From positions 33,459,262 through 33,523,261 of the forward strand of contig CM060175.1 in NCBI GenBank assembly GCA_030549775.1: a DNA stretch of 64,000 nucleotides, in the 5' to 3' direction. Positions within the stretch are counted from its first letter, which is position 1, and the number at the start of each line of letters is the position of its first letter. The position numbers and the translations under genes were made by a program. Origin of the DNA: Tamarix chinensis. Taxonomy: Eukaryota > Streptophyta > Magnoliopsida > Caryophyllales > Tamaricaceae. The notes under the pieces were generated by a model. It was not told the DNA's origin, did no database searches, and worked only from the letters and a program-made list of their open reading frames with translations. Of the stretch, positions 1-11,339 are shown in pieces.

Positions 1-24
1 CAAGGCCAAATAAATAATGGGCAA

Positions 25-542
25 TAAAGTATCTAAAGTCATCATTGATAGTGACTCATGCACAAATGTTGCTAGTGAGAAAATTGTGAACAAGTACGGT
101 TTGGAAACCAAGGGTCATCCAAGATCATATTCACTTTAATAGCTCAACAAAGATAAAGGCGTAAGGGTAACCAAACAAACTCTTATCTTTTTTAAGATTA
201 GAAATTATTTTGATGATTTTTTTATGTAATATTCTTCCTATGGATGCTTATCACATTTTTTTTGGGGAGACTATGGCAATTTGATAGGAAGGTTGTGCAT
301 GACAGTGTCCTTAATGAGTATGTGGTGTGTAAGGGCCAAACGAAGTTTAGTCTCAAACCTAATCTGCATGGAGAGGATTCGGTTTTAAGGAGTGAAAATA
401 AAGAAAAAAAGAAGGTAGAAGTCAAGAGTAGGAAGGGAAAAAAGAAGAGTGGCATGGAGATGTTGACCATTAAAAAGTTTGAGATGAATGAAGCCATCAG
501 AGATGAGAAGATATTCTATGCCTTAGTGGTAAAGGAGATATA
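25..542 (+). pseudogene. Retroviral-type aspartic protease and linker, gypsy pol remnant
   Basis: Near position 45 the frame reads IIDSDSCTNVAS, which matches the protease active-site region of plant gypsy elements; the usual D-S-G triad is D-S-D here, so the glycine is replaced. About 70 codons later a stop-ridden stretch leads to a frame reading LGRLWQFDRKVVHD (near 265-300), the typical second half of the protease domain. A lysine/glutamate-rich linker follows (370-540) before the reverse transcriptase. Stops near 140 and 200 break the frame. Decay is seen directly; the domain assignment rests on family motifs. Confidence 0.7.
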
Positions 543-663
543 ATGAGGGGAGGATGCTAATATGGATCCAAAAATTGCAACAAATGTCGGAAGAGTATGC
601 CAATGTGTTTTCGAAAGAGTTGCAAAGTGAGCTATCTCCTTTGAGAGGTATTGAGCATGCTAT

Positions 664-1536
664 TGATCATTGCCAAGAGTTCCATTACCGAACAAACTAG
701 CTTATAGATACAATCTAGAGGAGGATAAGGAGATACAAAAACAAGTGCAAGATTTATTAAATCAAGGTTATATTTGGGAAAGTACAAGTCCATGCGGTGT
801 TCTAGCTTTGTTAGTTCCTAAGAAGGATGGTACGTGGGGGATGTGTATTGATTTAAGAGCCATCAACAACATCACAATCAAGTATAGATTTCTGATGCCA
901 AGATTGGATGACATGTTAGATCAGTTGCATGGTGCGAAAGTGTTCTTAAAGATTTATCGTAGAAGTGGTTATCATTAAATGAGGATACGGGAAGGGGATG
1001 AGTGGAAGACAACTTTCAAGACTAAGTGCAAGTTGTATAAGTGGTTGGTGATGCCATTTGGGCTATGTAATGCACCAAGTTCCTTCATGAGATTGATGAT
1101 GGAGGTACTTAGACCATTTCTTGTGGTTTTTGTTGTTGTTTACCTTGATGATATCATGGTATATAGCAAGAGTGAGTTCGAGCATATATAACACATGAAG
1201 AGGATATTTGATAATCTTAGAGAGGTGAAGCTCTATGGTAGAGTGGAGAAGTGTGATTTCATGATGGTCAGGTTGATCTTTCTTTCTTATATTGTGAGTG
1301 GGGATTGTATTTGAGTTGATCAGTAAAAGGTGGAAGCTATGCAATCATAGCCTATTCCAATGAATGTCCATGAAGGTTGAAGTCTTCATGGGTTGGCCTC
1401 ATTTTATAGGAGGTTGATCAAAGAATTCTCAACCATTGCAACACCTATCACACGGTTGATGAAGAAAGGAGAGTTCCATTAGAATGATCAAGCGACGAAG
1501 GCTTTTGAAGATTTGAAGACAAAGCTCTAAAATGCA
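664..1536 (+). pseudogene. Reverse transcriptase remnant, gypsy pol
   Basis: The frame starting near 670 carries the fingers/palm motifs VPKKDGTWGMCIDLRAIN (about 808-870) and, after a stop at 976-978, [12 protein letters not shown] (1051-1086) and the catalytic YLDD box (1141-1152). Another stop at 1189 leads into a thumb/connection region that survives only as a scrambled frame up to 1536. The catalytic aspartates of the YLDD box are retained, but stops on both sides make the domain non-functional. Known role in the family: copying element RNA into DNA in the cytoplasmic particle. Confidence 0.85.
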
Positions 1537-1980
1537 TTGGTATTATCTTTACCTTATTTTGATAAATTATTTAAAGTAACATATGATGCAAGTTGTGTAG
1601 GCATAGGGGGTGTGCTTTCACAAGAAAGGAAACTAATTACTTTCTTTAGTGAGAAGTTAAATGGTGCAAGACTCAAATATTTGACCTATGATAAAGATTT
1701 TGATGCTATAGTGCGTTGTTTGGAGACATGGAGTCATTACTTGAGACACAAGCATTTTGTACTTCATTCGGATCATGAGAGCTTGAATTATTTACATTAT
1801 CAAAAGAAGGTGAGTCCAAGACATGCTAAGTGTGTTCTCTACAAGATATATGGATGGCAAAGAAAATGTTGTGGCGGATGTATTATTAAGAAGGACCATG
1901 GTACTTACCATGATGGCCGCAAAGCTTTTGGGGTTCGAGATTTTGGAGAGTCAATATGCCATATGATGATTTTGCTATGA
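1537..1980 (+). pseudogene. RNase H remnant, gypsy pol
   Basis: The frame reads TYDASCVGIGGVLSQ near 1578-1622 and HSDHESLNYL near 1765-1794, the two best-conserved parts of the Ty3/gypsy RNase H domain that follows reverse transcriptase. The first catalytic Asp (in YDAS) and the Asp of SDH are present. The 3' third shifts out of the family frame after about 1840, so the end of this open frame is not original coding sequence. Confidence 0.8.
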
Positions 1981-2102
1981 TATTTGAAGAGTGCAAGAAG
2001 CAAGGAAGTTCTTGAGCTTATGTTATTGAAGATGGGTTCTTATTTAAGCACAACAAATTATGTGTGCCGAAGACTTCAATTTGAGAATTTCTAATCAAAG
2101 AG

Positions 2103-2294
2103 GTGTATAAGGGAGGAATAGTGGAACACTTTAGAGTTCACAAGACTTTAGAGTTGATACAAGATCAATTTTATTGGCTAAGAATGCAAAGGGAAGTACA
2201 AGCCATAGTTGCTATGTATGGTACGTGTCAAAGGAGCAAGCGTTTGTTTCACAAAGGGTTATGTGTACCTTTACCTCTTCTTGCTCAACTATAG
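2103..2294 (+). pseudogene. Integrase zinc-binding domain remnant
   Basis: The frame contains a His pair (EHFRVHKT) and, about 30 residues later, the sequence YGTCQRSK. This is the position of the HHCC zinc-binding motif that precedes the integrase core. Only one of the two expected cysteines remains (Y-x-x-C in place of C-x-x-C), so metal binding should be lost. It lies between the RNase H remnant and the integrase core, as expected for Ty3/gypsy pol. Confidence 0.75.
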
Positions 2295-2357
2295 GAAGGT
2301 GTTAGTATGGGTTTTATTTTGGGATTGCCTAGGACATAATGAGCCAAGGATTCTATT

Positions 2358-2666
2358 ATGGTTGTAGTGGATCGATATTCAAAGATGGCTTATTTTATTT
2401 CATTTCAAAAGACCGATTATGCTACCCAAGTTGTGGATTTATACTTCAAGGAGATTGTGAGGTTGCATGGAATTCAAAGAAGTATTATTTCAGATAGAGA
2501 TGTGAAGCTCCTAAGCTATTTTTGGAAGTCTCTATGGCACATGCTAGGAACGAAGCTTCTATTTAGTACGTCACATCATCCTCAAATGGATGGACAAACT
2601 AAAGTCACTAATATAACTTTGTTTACTTTTCAAAGGGGATTGGTGAGTAAGAGTGCTAAGGATTAG
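2358..2666 (+). pseudogene. Integrase catalytic core remnant
   Basis: The frame has [11 protein letters not shown] near the start, SDRDVK about 45 residues on, and [13 protein letters not shown] near 2577-2615, the conserved order of the DDE integrase core. The residue that should be the catalytic Glu after GQT is Lys here (codon aaa), a single G-to-A change from a Glu codon. The frame ends at a stop at 2664. The integrase would be inactive even without the other breaks. Confidence 0.8.
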
Positions 2667-2756
2667 GATGTCAAGTTAGCACATGCAGAGTTTTCTTACT
2701 ATCGAAGTCGTTCTACTACAACAAGCTCTAGTCCATTTGAGATAATATATGGTAAT

Positions 2757-3775
2757 AATCCATATGTGCTAATTGATATGGTTCCATTGAAGAAGGATGA
2801 AGTGAAGAGTTATGATTCACAAGAGATAGTGGAGTTCTTTCAAAAGCTTCATAAACAAATCAAGCATAATAGTGAGAAGGCAGATGAAGTATACAAGACA
2901 TAATCAAACAAGAATAGGAGCCAACATGTTTTTTAACCAAGAGATTTGGAATGGTTATACTTGAGAAAGGAGAGATTTCCTAATATAAGGAATCATAATC
3001 ATATGCAAAGGGATTATTCTCATTTCAAAGTACCTTAGAAGTTTGGAGAAAGTACTTGCGAGTTTGATTTTCCAGATTCATAAGGTGAGGTGTCACTAAT
3101 CCATATGTGCTAATTGATATGGTTCCATTGAAGAAGGATGAAGTGAAGAGTTATGATTCACAAGAGATAGTGGAGTTCTTTCAAAAGCTTCATAAACAAA
3201 TCAAGCATAATAGTGAGAAGGCAGATGAAGTATACAAGACATAATCAAACAAGAATAGGAGCCAACATGTTTTTTAACCAAGAGATTTGGAATGGTTACA
3301 CTTGAGGAAGGAGAGATTTCCTAATATAAGGAATCATAATCATATGCAAAGGGCTTATTCTCCTTTCAAAGTACCTTGGAAGTTTGGAGAAAGTACTTGC
3401 GAGCTCGATTTGCCAGATTCATAAGGTGAGGTGTCACTAATCCATATGTGCTAATTGATATGGTTCCATTGAAGAAGGATGAAGTGAAGAGTTATGATTC
3501 ACAAGAGATAGTGGAGTTCTTTCAAAAGCTTCATAAACAAATCAAGCATAATAGTGAGAAGGCAGATGAAGTATACAAGACATAATCAAACAAGCATAGG
3601 AGCCAACATGTTTTTTAACCAGGAGATTTGGAATGGTTACACTTGAGGAAGGAGAGATTTCCTAATATAAGGAATCATAATCATATGCAAAGGGCTTATT
3701 CTCCTTTCAAAGTACCTTGGAAGTTTGGAGAAAGTACTTGCGAGCTCGATTTGCCAGATTCATAAGGTGAGGTGT
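2757..3775 (+). repeat. 341-bp segment in three tandem copies within integrase 3' part
   Basis: The marker ccatatgtgctaattgatat starts at 2760, 3101 and 3442, an exact 341-bp period. Each copy runs to a junction ending ataaggtgaggtgtca. Copies 2 and 3 are nearly identical (two differences noticed: aagaatagg/aagcatagg and accaag/accagg), while copy 1 differs from both at about ten sites. Copy number therefore grew from two to three after copies 1 and 2 had diverged. 341 is not a multiple of three, so each extra copy also shifts the pol frame. Confidence 0.92.
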
Positions 3776-3882
3776 CAAGCACATTCAACATTGGAGATAT
3801 TAGCGCTTATTATGACAATCCAAATTTGAGGGCAAATTCGAATAAACAAGGGTACAATGATGCAGGAGAAAACAATCAATAA
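3776..3882 (+). pseudogene. C-terminal tail of gypsy pol
   Basis: After the third repeat copy a frame reads STFNIGDISAYYDNPNLRA and ends at a stop near 3880. The phrase -TFN.gDIS.Y- followed by an Asn-rich tail is the usual end of plant gypsy integrase proteins just upstream of the 3' LTR or polypurine tract. Short and decayed. Confidence 0.55.
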
Positions 3883-6844
3883 TTGACTTTCATAATTACG
3901 GAACCAATTATTCTTTATTTGAAAAGTATCGACCATAAATTTGAAGACCAACGGGTCGTTACGTCACCCAAAACATAACACACATGTAAGAAGGGAGTGA
4001 CCACGTGTATGGGGACTATATTGGCAGGATTTTTGAGCATTATTAAGTAATTTAGCTAAATTATTAATTAAATAGTAAAGTAGGAGAATAAAGTTAACAT
4101 AAAGTATCATAAAGTAAGCATCAAGGTAGCATAATATCTTTTAGCTTGGAATCTTTTGGAATATGCTTTAACTAGTGGTAGAAAAGTTATAATATGTAGG
4201 AATTTTGAGCCTATTTAAGAATAGAATGAAGAATTGCAGTAGAAGATCAACATTGAATGAATTATGTATGAGTTCAAACTCAAGCAAATCGAATTTGTGT
4301 GAATGGTTTGGCTTTAAAGTTTTAATCTCTTTGTCTATATGAACTAGAGATTTATCCATATCTTTTCTACTATTCTTAATACATATTTTCCTACCATAAT
4401 TAACTTTAAAATCCTACTTTAATTTGGGTTTAATCAAAGCACTAAATCATTATATAAAATTGAATCCCTAAACCATCCCTTCAAAACCCTAAACCATCTA
4501 TACAAAAAAGCTGCCACCTTATTCCCTCTTTTTGAACCAAACCCTAACCATAACCCTAAACCATGATTCGAACTTGCATCCAAACCCTATCTTTTGAAAT
4601 TAACCATCATCATCAATCCACCATCAAATACATAGGCTAATTAGTATCTTCTATTTGAACCATCATCATTGTTAAAGCATCATTACCGAATCATCTTCAT
4701 CACTCTTCTATCATATTCAAACCACTGTCATCTTTAGAACATCACCTTAAAAACTTTTAATTCACCATCACCAAGACTTTATCATATTATCTAAACTACA
4801 TTCGAACCATAATTCCACATAATTGAGAATTATACCCTCCCACATACATCAAGCATGTTAGGATTAATAAGATAAAGTTTGGTGAATTTTGTTGTGTGTA
4901 TAAGAATTTTGGTTGTTGTTTTACCTAGACTATTTGATAGGTTTGTTGAACCCATTGACTAGTTGTGTGAATTGTCACATTTTTTGGAAATTTTGGTGAG
5001 TTGGTTGTGAGGTCAATCGATTGATTCTATGAACCAATCAGGTGGTTTCTATGAACAATCAATCAGTTCACCAAACACATTGGCAGGTTACCATGTGAAC
5101 AAAGTGGTTGTCCATACTTAGACCCATCAATCAATTGGATCAAATTGAATGGTTGGTCCACTGATGTTAGTTTTTATTCAGGTCTGGTACGATTAGACCA
5201 GTTATTTAGCCCTAGGGGCTAATCCACTAGTTTGGATATATGTTGCTTAGTTTGTTTGCTAATTGCTCTTCTTATGTTAGGCCTTTTAAGTTTATACCAC
5301 CATGTAATTGTAAAGTTTAAATTATGATTTCAACCATGCTTACCCTAAAATTAATAAGAATCATAATGAAGATATTTAGGATTTGAAGTTTAGTGTCATC
5401 TCTAAACACCTAATTGGTGGTTTTTATACATTATGATGTGTTCTTTGTTATCAATTAGAAACATCCAATTGGTTATTTTCTGTAATTAAAGTATGGTTTG
5501 TGATATCATTTGATAAATATCAATAATGGGATAAAATTTTGTTTGAATCTTTTTCTCTGATTCTCGGGGTATTTAATTGGGAGTTAGTCGGTAGGTCACC
5601 CTATGGTTGATACTTTCACTTAGTACCTATGTTCTTCTCCACCGAGTTATGTTTAGTAAGGGATATAAAAATATCTTTAATGCATCAGATATACTGTGGT
5701 AGGCTAGTATGGTATTGGTGTCCAGTTTGAGTGGGTAAGGTATCCCAGTATAAGCCCCCTGGTACTTTGTATTATCCATTGCTTAGGAATATGTGTTACC
5801 CCAATGTTTAGCCCTCATGGCATAGGAATTCAAGGTTTTGTGTGTGATGTATCCCAATACAAGCCCCCTTGATGTACTCTAACTATTTATGGTGTGTATG
5901 GTATCCCAATTTGTGTTAGTCCTCGTAGCTGTTGCACTCAATGTCTGGCGATTGTAGTATTCTTGAAGAAAATCCCCTTAGATGTATCATGACCTCATGT
6001 GGTGGGTTTAGTATCCTATTATGTTTACATGGTACTATAAATTTTTCTCATAATGGAGAGTTAATCATGGTCGAATGAACCTTCTTAATAACTAAAAATT
6101 ATATGATCACTAAAGGAAGATCTATAATATGGTTTTCATTGTATGGATTTCATGCATTTACTGTATTATTATTCTTCCATGATTTCTATGTAAGCATGAC
6201 TAGTTGTATTACTATCATGAGGCCAAGTGTTAATTTATATTGGTATGCTTATCACCATGATACTATATGGCTTAAATGTGTTGCATGAGCCTTAAAATGT
6301 TTTAGGTAGTTTATTTTACTAGTAATTCATCTTACTGATATTACACTTGTGTGGTCGTGTTTATAACTTAACTTTTGATCCGTGGAGTAGAGGAAGATTT
6401 GTAGGGGTATGAATCTTAGTGAGAGTATGTTGAGGGTGATGAAGTGGGCCTATAGCTACCCATTTCTTGGGGTTGGAGATATATATTTATGCTTAATTGT
6501 TAAGCTAAAAGCTAGAGTTTTTTTCCCACTACATTAGGAATTATTCTTTCGGTTATTTAAATTCTTGGCATTGATTTCTTGTATATGGATTTTCTAAAAT
6601 CTCATACTCTTCTTATCTATATTATTTTTCTCATCTTTGTCATCATTAGTACTATTTTAATATTATTATGAACATGCACATTTTCATTCATCATTTTGTT
6701 TAGCCTTGTATCAAGCATAGGTAAGGTCATGATCACACCTCTCTCATAGTTGATGTGGCGGTAAAATCCCCCAGTATTGCTTTTCAAACACTTCCACATC
6801 ATCTTAAGATGAATTTTTCTAGTTTATAAAATAGGGTTGTTATA
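3883..6844 (+). mobile_element. Long LTR-like sequence, plus strand, 5' boundary unresolved
   Basis: There is no credible gene here. The right end reads gtggcggtaaaatccccc (6757-6774) and then gggttgttata (6834-6844), matching the 3' ends of LTRs A and C (tgtggcggtaac..., ggggtgttaca) elsewhere in the window. The part at 4440-4560 carries repeated aaaccctaaacc-type leader sequence with a TATA-like tatataaaa at 4452-4460. The 5690-6020 part has degenerate repeats around 'tatcccartayaagcccc'. The true 5' end, and whether 3883-4400 belongs to this element or to the preceding gypsy element's 3' LTR, could not be decided. Confidence 0.45.
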
Positions 6845-8543
6845 ATAAATACATCAAGGCATCCTCAACCTTTCATATTAGACATATATACATATATAGT
6901 TGCTTCCATCATTAAATCCATTTTCACATGTTTTCATACATATAATAATTTACATAAGTTAACTTGCTCCATTATACTAAATTCCATACTACCATTATTA
7001 GGCAAATAATTTCAACATGATAAACATGCTTAATAAAATTAATACATAAAAACATTAAGACTAGAATAATAAATACACTAAAGAAATTTTACTTAAGGGC
7101 TAGGAAAGGTTAGAGCACAACCTAGTGAGGGTGGCAGCTAAGTAGTAGTGGCGGTGGCAGTGATGGAAGTGGTGGTTAGAGAAGGTGGGTCTTTAGGGCT
7201 AGAAGAGAGAGGGTGAGATGGTGGTTGCAGTGGTGGTAAACTCTCAAGGAGGAGAGGGTTAGAGTGGTGGTGGTGGTGCAGCAAGGGTGGCAGTGCAAGT
7301 GGTGGTGGTTGTGGTGGTCAAGGGTAGTGGAGAAGAATAGAGGAGAAAGGAGAGGGAGAATTGAAGAAAGAAAGGTAGGGGAAGGTAGATGTGGTTCTTC
7401 TTGATTGATTGGGTGGTAGGGGAGGCGGTGATTGTAGTGGAGGAGGTGGCACATGATGATGAGAGGGGTGGCGATGGGGCGCAAAGGGCAAGTTGGGCAA
7501 CCAACTTTGTATAATCGAGGTGGTTTATGTAGGTGCATTCAGGAGCAGTGAGTGGATCGCTTTGATGGAGGGTAATATAGGGAAGGGTATAGGTGATGTT
7601 TTGAGCGGCGATGTTGCATGATAGCGGCTAGGATAGTATCTGAAGTGGTGACAACGAAAATGGTGGGGGCAAAGCAAAGGAGGCTAAATAGGGGTCAGTA
7701 TGGGGTATTTATAGGCCAAGGGAGGGAGAAGGAGAAAAGAGGGGAAGAGGAAAAAGGAGTAAGGATGCTAGAGAGCTGCCAGCTGATAGTGGTAGGCCGA
7801 TCGGCCAGCATAGGCCCTACAAATTTAGAGTTGTAGGGTAAGGGATAGGAGCATACATGAAAGGTAGAGCAGGGGTAGGTTGGGCTCGAAATGGGAAGGA
7901 AAGGGACAGGAGAGAGAGGAGGAGGTAGGTCAACGTGCACTTGCAGGGGGAAGGACATGGTAGAATTGCAGGCTAACCTACAACGTGAGAGATGAATAAG
8001 GGAGGAAGAAGAAGAAGGGTTGGCTGGTTAGTCTAGGGAAGAAAGAAAAGGAGGGAGAGAAATGGGTAAGTGATGAAGGGAAAAAAAAAAGAGAAGTGGG
8101 CTGGGCCGTGAGGGGTAGAGAAGAGAGGGAGGGGAAAGTTCGGCCAGGCGTGACCCAATCCAGGGAGGAATTGGAGAAAAATAAAAAGGAGAAAAGAAGG
8201 AAGAAAAAGGAAAAAGGAAAAAGGAAAAAAAAAAAGAAAAATAGGTTGGTTGGGGTTTTTAGGATATTTTTTTTATTTTTAAATATTTAAAAATAATAAA
8301 AATTAGTAAAATATTAATTAAATTTCTTTTTATATTAATTTAGAAAGTTTAGGATAAATTTTCCTAAATTCTATTTTAATTAGCAAAATACCCTAATTTT
8401 TCCTAATTAAATTATTTATTATTTTCCTTCTTTTTTTATCTTAATTACTCCCATTATTTTATTAAAATAATATATTTAATTAATTTTGCTAATAAATTTC
8501 TATTTTATCATAATTTTCTAAATTAGGGTTTTGGGCTATTATA
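6845..8543 (-). mobile_element. Truncated long LTR, minus strand, same family as the LTR at 59163-62236
   Basis: Read on the plus strand, 6855-7080 (catcctcaacctttcatatt..., ...ataatttacat...) aligns by eye with 60480-60680. It is followed by a purine-rich block (7090-8260) and an AT-rich end, in the same order as the right part of LTR F. The right end is ttgggctattata at 8531-8543, i.e. a minus-strand LTR start of type TATAATAGCCCAAAACCC (the initial TG mutated to TA). The left part is missing, apparently cut by the plus-strand LTR-like element ending at 6844. Open frames in the purine block (7176-7960) are compositional. Confidence 0.55.
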
Positions 8544-9589
8544 GTTTACCCTTCACTAACCAAGCCTAACCCAACCAACCTTAGGTAGTTAGATTAGCCT
8601 AGTTAATAAAAGAGTTAAACTAATACACTACATGGCTATATTATACATATAATATTCTACAATTACAAATTACAAAATATTAAACAATACGCATAGAATA
8701 TCAAAGCTAAAAAAAATCCTAATCATATAATACATGTAATAATCATGTAATCAAGCTTCATGTATTATTACTTCATCTTGTATGTGACTTTATAACCCTT
8801 GTATTATCATTGTCTTGTACACTGAATGTCTTTGGTGAATTCTTCTTCTTACAAACATATATAATACCTACAAGAATCACTTAATAAAACATTAGTAGAA
8901 TTAAGGTTAGCATTAAGATTTCAAAGAACAATTAGAATTATGTCCAAGTATGCTAACTATTTACTTCGAATAGTAGAAGAGTGAGATTGAGATGCATCTA
9001 CTTCAATACATATATCACAAACTCCCATGATTAGGTAACTTGGTTTATATGGTACATGTTGTACTGGTGCGCCTATTTAATCGATCATGTGCTCGATTCC
9101 ACAAGTAAATAACCTTGTGTAGGTAATAAAAAATGGCCACTAGCCAACCAATTTATGCATAGGGCATATGACAATCAAGCATGGACATTCCAATTGGTGT
9201 TATTTTATTTTATTTTTGGTTCTTTATGGACCTAAACTCTTCATCTTTTACCGTATTTTAGGAATCACTCTCTTTATGAATTTCAATTTGTTTTGACTAG
9301 ATGTGATCATTGATTTTGTAAATTGTAACTCTTATCATCATTTATGTTATTCTATTTGCCTAGTATATTTCTAGTATTTGGTTGGTTGAATACATATCCT
9401 TATATCTAACATGAGGCAAACTCTATAACGTCTATTGAATCTTGGGTACAGTGGTAATATTACATATTTTATAGGAGTCTTTTTGTATTTATGTTTCCGT
9501 AAGCATTTTGGAAAATAAAAATTTTTAATAGTAAAAGTAAGAATGTTGCACATAATACATGTCTTTTCGTATAATATATATTTTTCAAA
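8544..9589. other. AT-rich spacer, no gene seen
   Basis: No open frame with recognisable motifs, no RNA gene and no clear terminal repeats. Composition is AT-rich with scattered short direct repeats. It separates the LTR end at 8543 from the minisatellite beginning near 9590. Confidence 0.5.
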
Positions 9590-10290
9590 GGAAAAAAGAA
9601 TACATAACTTACAGAATAAAAATACACATCTTGCAAAAAAATATACAACTTTTAAAATATAAATACACATATTTTATTATATAAATACATATCTTCTAAA
9701 ATAAATAAATAAACACAGGATATGAATACACCTATTCTAGCATAAGATTGTGCATACACCTATTCCAGCATAAGATTGCGCATCCACTATTTATATAAAG
9801 GCAAAGGCAAAATACACATTTTAAAAATAAATATATATCTTTTAAAATAGTAATACACATCAGAAATGCTCATGACATTTATGCAAATGCAAAGAAAATA
9901 TACCGGTATGAAATAAATATCCACCTACTAATATAAGAACATATATCCTCTAGAAGAAAAACTACACATCGGACAAGAATAGTTTTTGTTTAATGATCGA
10001 AATGAATTCTCTTAAAATAAAAATACGCATCTTTAAAAACAAAAATATACATTCTTAAATACTAAAATAGGCATTATTAAACATATAAACACAAACTTTT
10101 ATAATTATTCTCATCGTACAAAATATAATTATACAATCTTCTAAAACTTGAAAGCAAAAATATTATTTATTATGTGCAATGAAGAATTACCCATTTTAAA
10201 TTCTAGAATACACATACCTCACCATAAAAATATGTAATTTTTAGACAAAAAATACACATCTTTTATGCTCATTGACATTTCATAAAAACA
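9590..10290. repeat. Degenerate ~20-bp minisatellite (AAATACACATCTTTTAAAAT-like)
   Basis: Units such as aaaatacacatcttgcaaaa, aaatacacatattttattat, aatatatatcttttaaaata, aaaatacgcatctttaaaaa and aaaatatacattcttaaata recur every 19-24 bp, with interruptions, between about 9590 and 10270. The open frame at 9371-9670 (minus) is produced by this repeat and is not a gene. Confidence 0.6.
9727..9782. repeat. Perfectly phased 28-bp tandem duplication
   Basis: Positions 9727-9754 and 9755-9782 are two 28-bp copies beginning tacacctatt and ending tgca or cgca. They differ only by two T/C transitions. They sit inside the minisatellite region but are unrelated to its main unit. Confidence 0.85.
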
Positions 10291-10369
10291 TGAGATAAAG
10301 GAGAAAAAATGAAACAAATTAAAGTAAGAAGAAGAGAAAAATAAATCATAACTACATTGATAAAATAAA

Positions 10370-11189
10370 ATTTATGAACCAATCCTACCTGCCTTCTTTC
10401 AATTTGCCATATACTTTGACTTTACTAATAGAATCTAGAGTGGACTTGCCCCTCTCCCAAAGAATGAGTTGCTTGCTTGGTTTGTGGTTTAGTAAAAACT
10501 TAATACAAAGGATAAGTTTCTTGGCCTCTGACTTATCAGCCCATAGGATGCTAGGTGCCCCTATTGCCATACAAAAATAAAGATTGTTAATAATATATTT
10601 TTACACTACTCCTTTAATAGTCAACTATGGTACGGAATATGTAAATGGCTCGGGACAGAATGGGAAACGCCACAGAGTAATGTGGATATCTTCTTAACTC
10701 AGCTGAGTTTTTAGAGAAGGAGATTAAAGGATAGCATCTAGACCGCTACCTTCATTGCCACTATCAAAATCATATGGAATGCTAGAAATAGAATTATCTT
10801 CAAAGGTACAGAAGTCTATAGTAAGTGTATGTTGTTGAGTGTTTAGTTTCGAGTTGGCTTATGGGTGAAGGATACAAATCTACATCTCGCCTTTAATGTC
10901 AGTGATATTGTCCAAAATGTCCAAGTACTAACGGAACAACACTGACTTAACCTTGATTAACGTCAGTGTGCAGTATCTACCGAAGAGGTAATTTTTTTCA
11001 AATTATGGGTGTTTTTTAAATTTTGGGGAGTTGTTAGCCGTGTTTTTTTGTTTTCTTATATTTTCTATTTCTTTTTAAGAGCGGTCATGTTGGATTGTCA
11101 GAAGAGTTTCTTTATAATATTTTTATTTTTGTCTCCTTTGTGAGCTTTTGACAAATTATAAAAATTAATAAAAAAAACAAAAAAAAACT
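10370..11189 (+). mobile_element. 5'-truncated LINE (non-LTR retrotransposon) 3' end
   Basis: A frame around 10750-10800 reads TFIATIKIIWNARNRIIFKG, the conserved block after the zinc-binding zf-RVT region at the end of plant LINE reverse transcriptase ORFs. The frame upstream and downstream is broken by stops. The segment ends in an A-rich tract (11168-11189, interrupted runs of A), as expected for target-primed insertion. The left limit is uncertain; the open frames at 10374-10580 on both strands do not show the motif themselves. Confidence 0.6.
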
Positions 11190-11339
11190 GACTTTATTAA
11201 CAAAAGCAAACAATTAAACGGAAAACTAATCACCACTAGACTAATACCTATAGTCCCCAATCCCCAAAGCCAATGCAAGAATAAAATAGCAACTAAATTT
11301 TTTTTTTGAAAGAAAGAATAAAATAGCAACTAACCGTAA
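11190..11339. other. Spacer with short direct repeat next to solo LTR A
   Basis: The phrase aataaaatagcaactaa occurs at about 11280 and 11315, and a relative (aataatatagcaactaac) lies at about 15848, on the other side of LTR A. Together with the paired ggtctagaataca/ggtttagaatac phrases at 15831 and 15889, this suggests a diverged ~75-bp tandem repeat at the site before LTR A inserted. The last five bases (11335-11339, cgtaa) are the left target-site duplication of LTR A. Confidence 0.55.

Larger units (their letters stand above)
1..3882 (+). mobile_element. Decayed Ty3/gypsy retrotransposon, cut by window edge
   Basis: The domain order protease, reverse transcriptase, RNase H, integrase zinc finger, integrase core and integrase C-terminus is readable left to right on the plus strand, which is the Ty3/gypsy order. 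The frame is broken many times by stops and shifts, so no polyprotein can be made. The gag region and 5' LTR would lie left of the window. The pol frame appears to end near 3882. A tandem triplication (2757-3775) disrupts the integrase C-terminal part. The 3' LTR boundary was not resolved. The lineage is uncertain; the integrase tail (basic stretch, then a terminal acidic/Asn-rich part) is compatible with several plant gypsy lineages. Confidence 0.85.

Noticed and set aside
9371..9670. 99-codon minus-strand frame with many Cys and Phe
   Set aside because: Lies in the ~20-bp minisatellite; the periodic residues come from the repeat.
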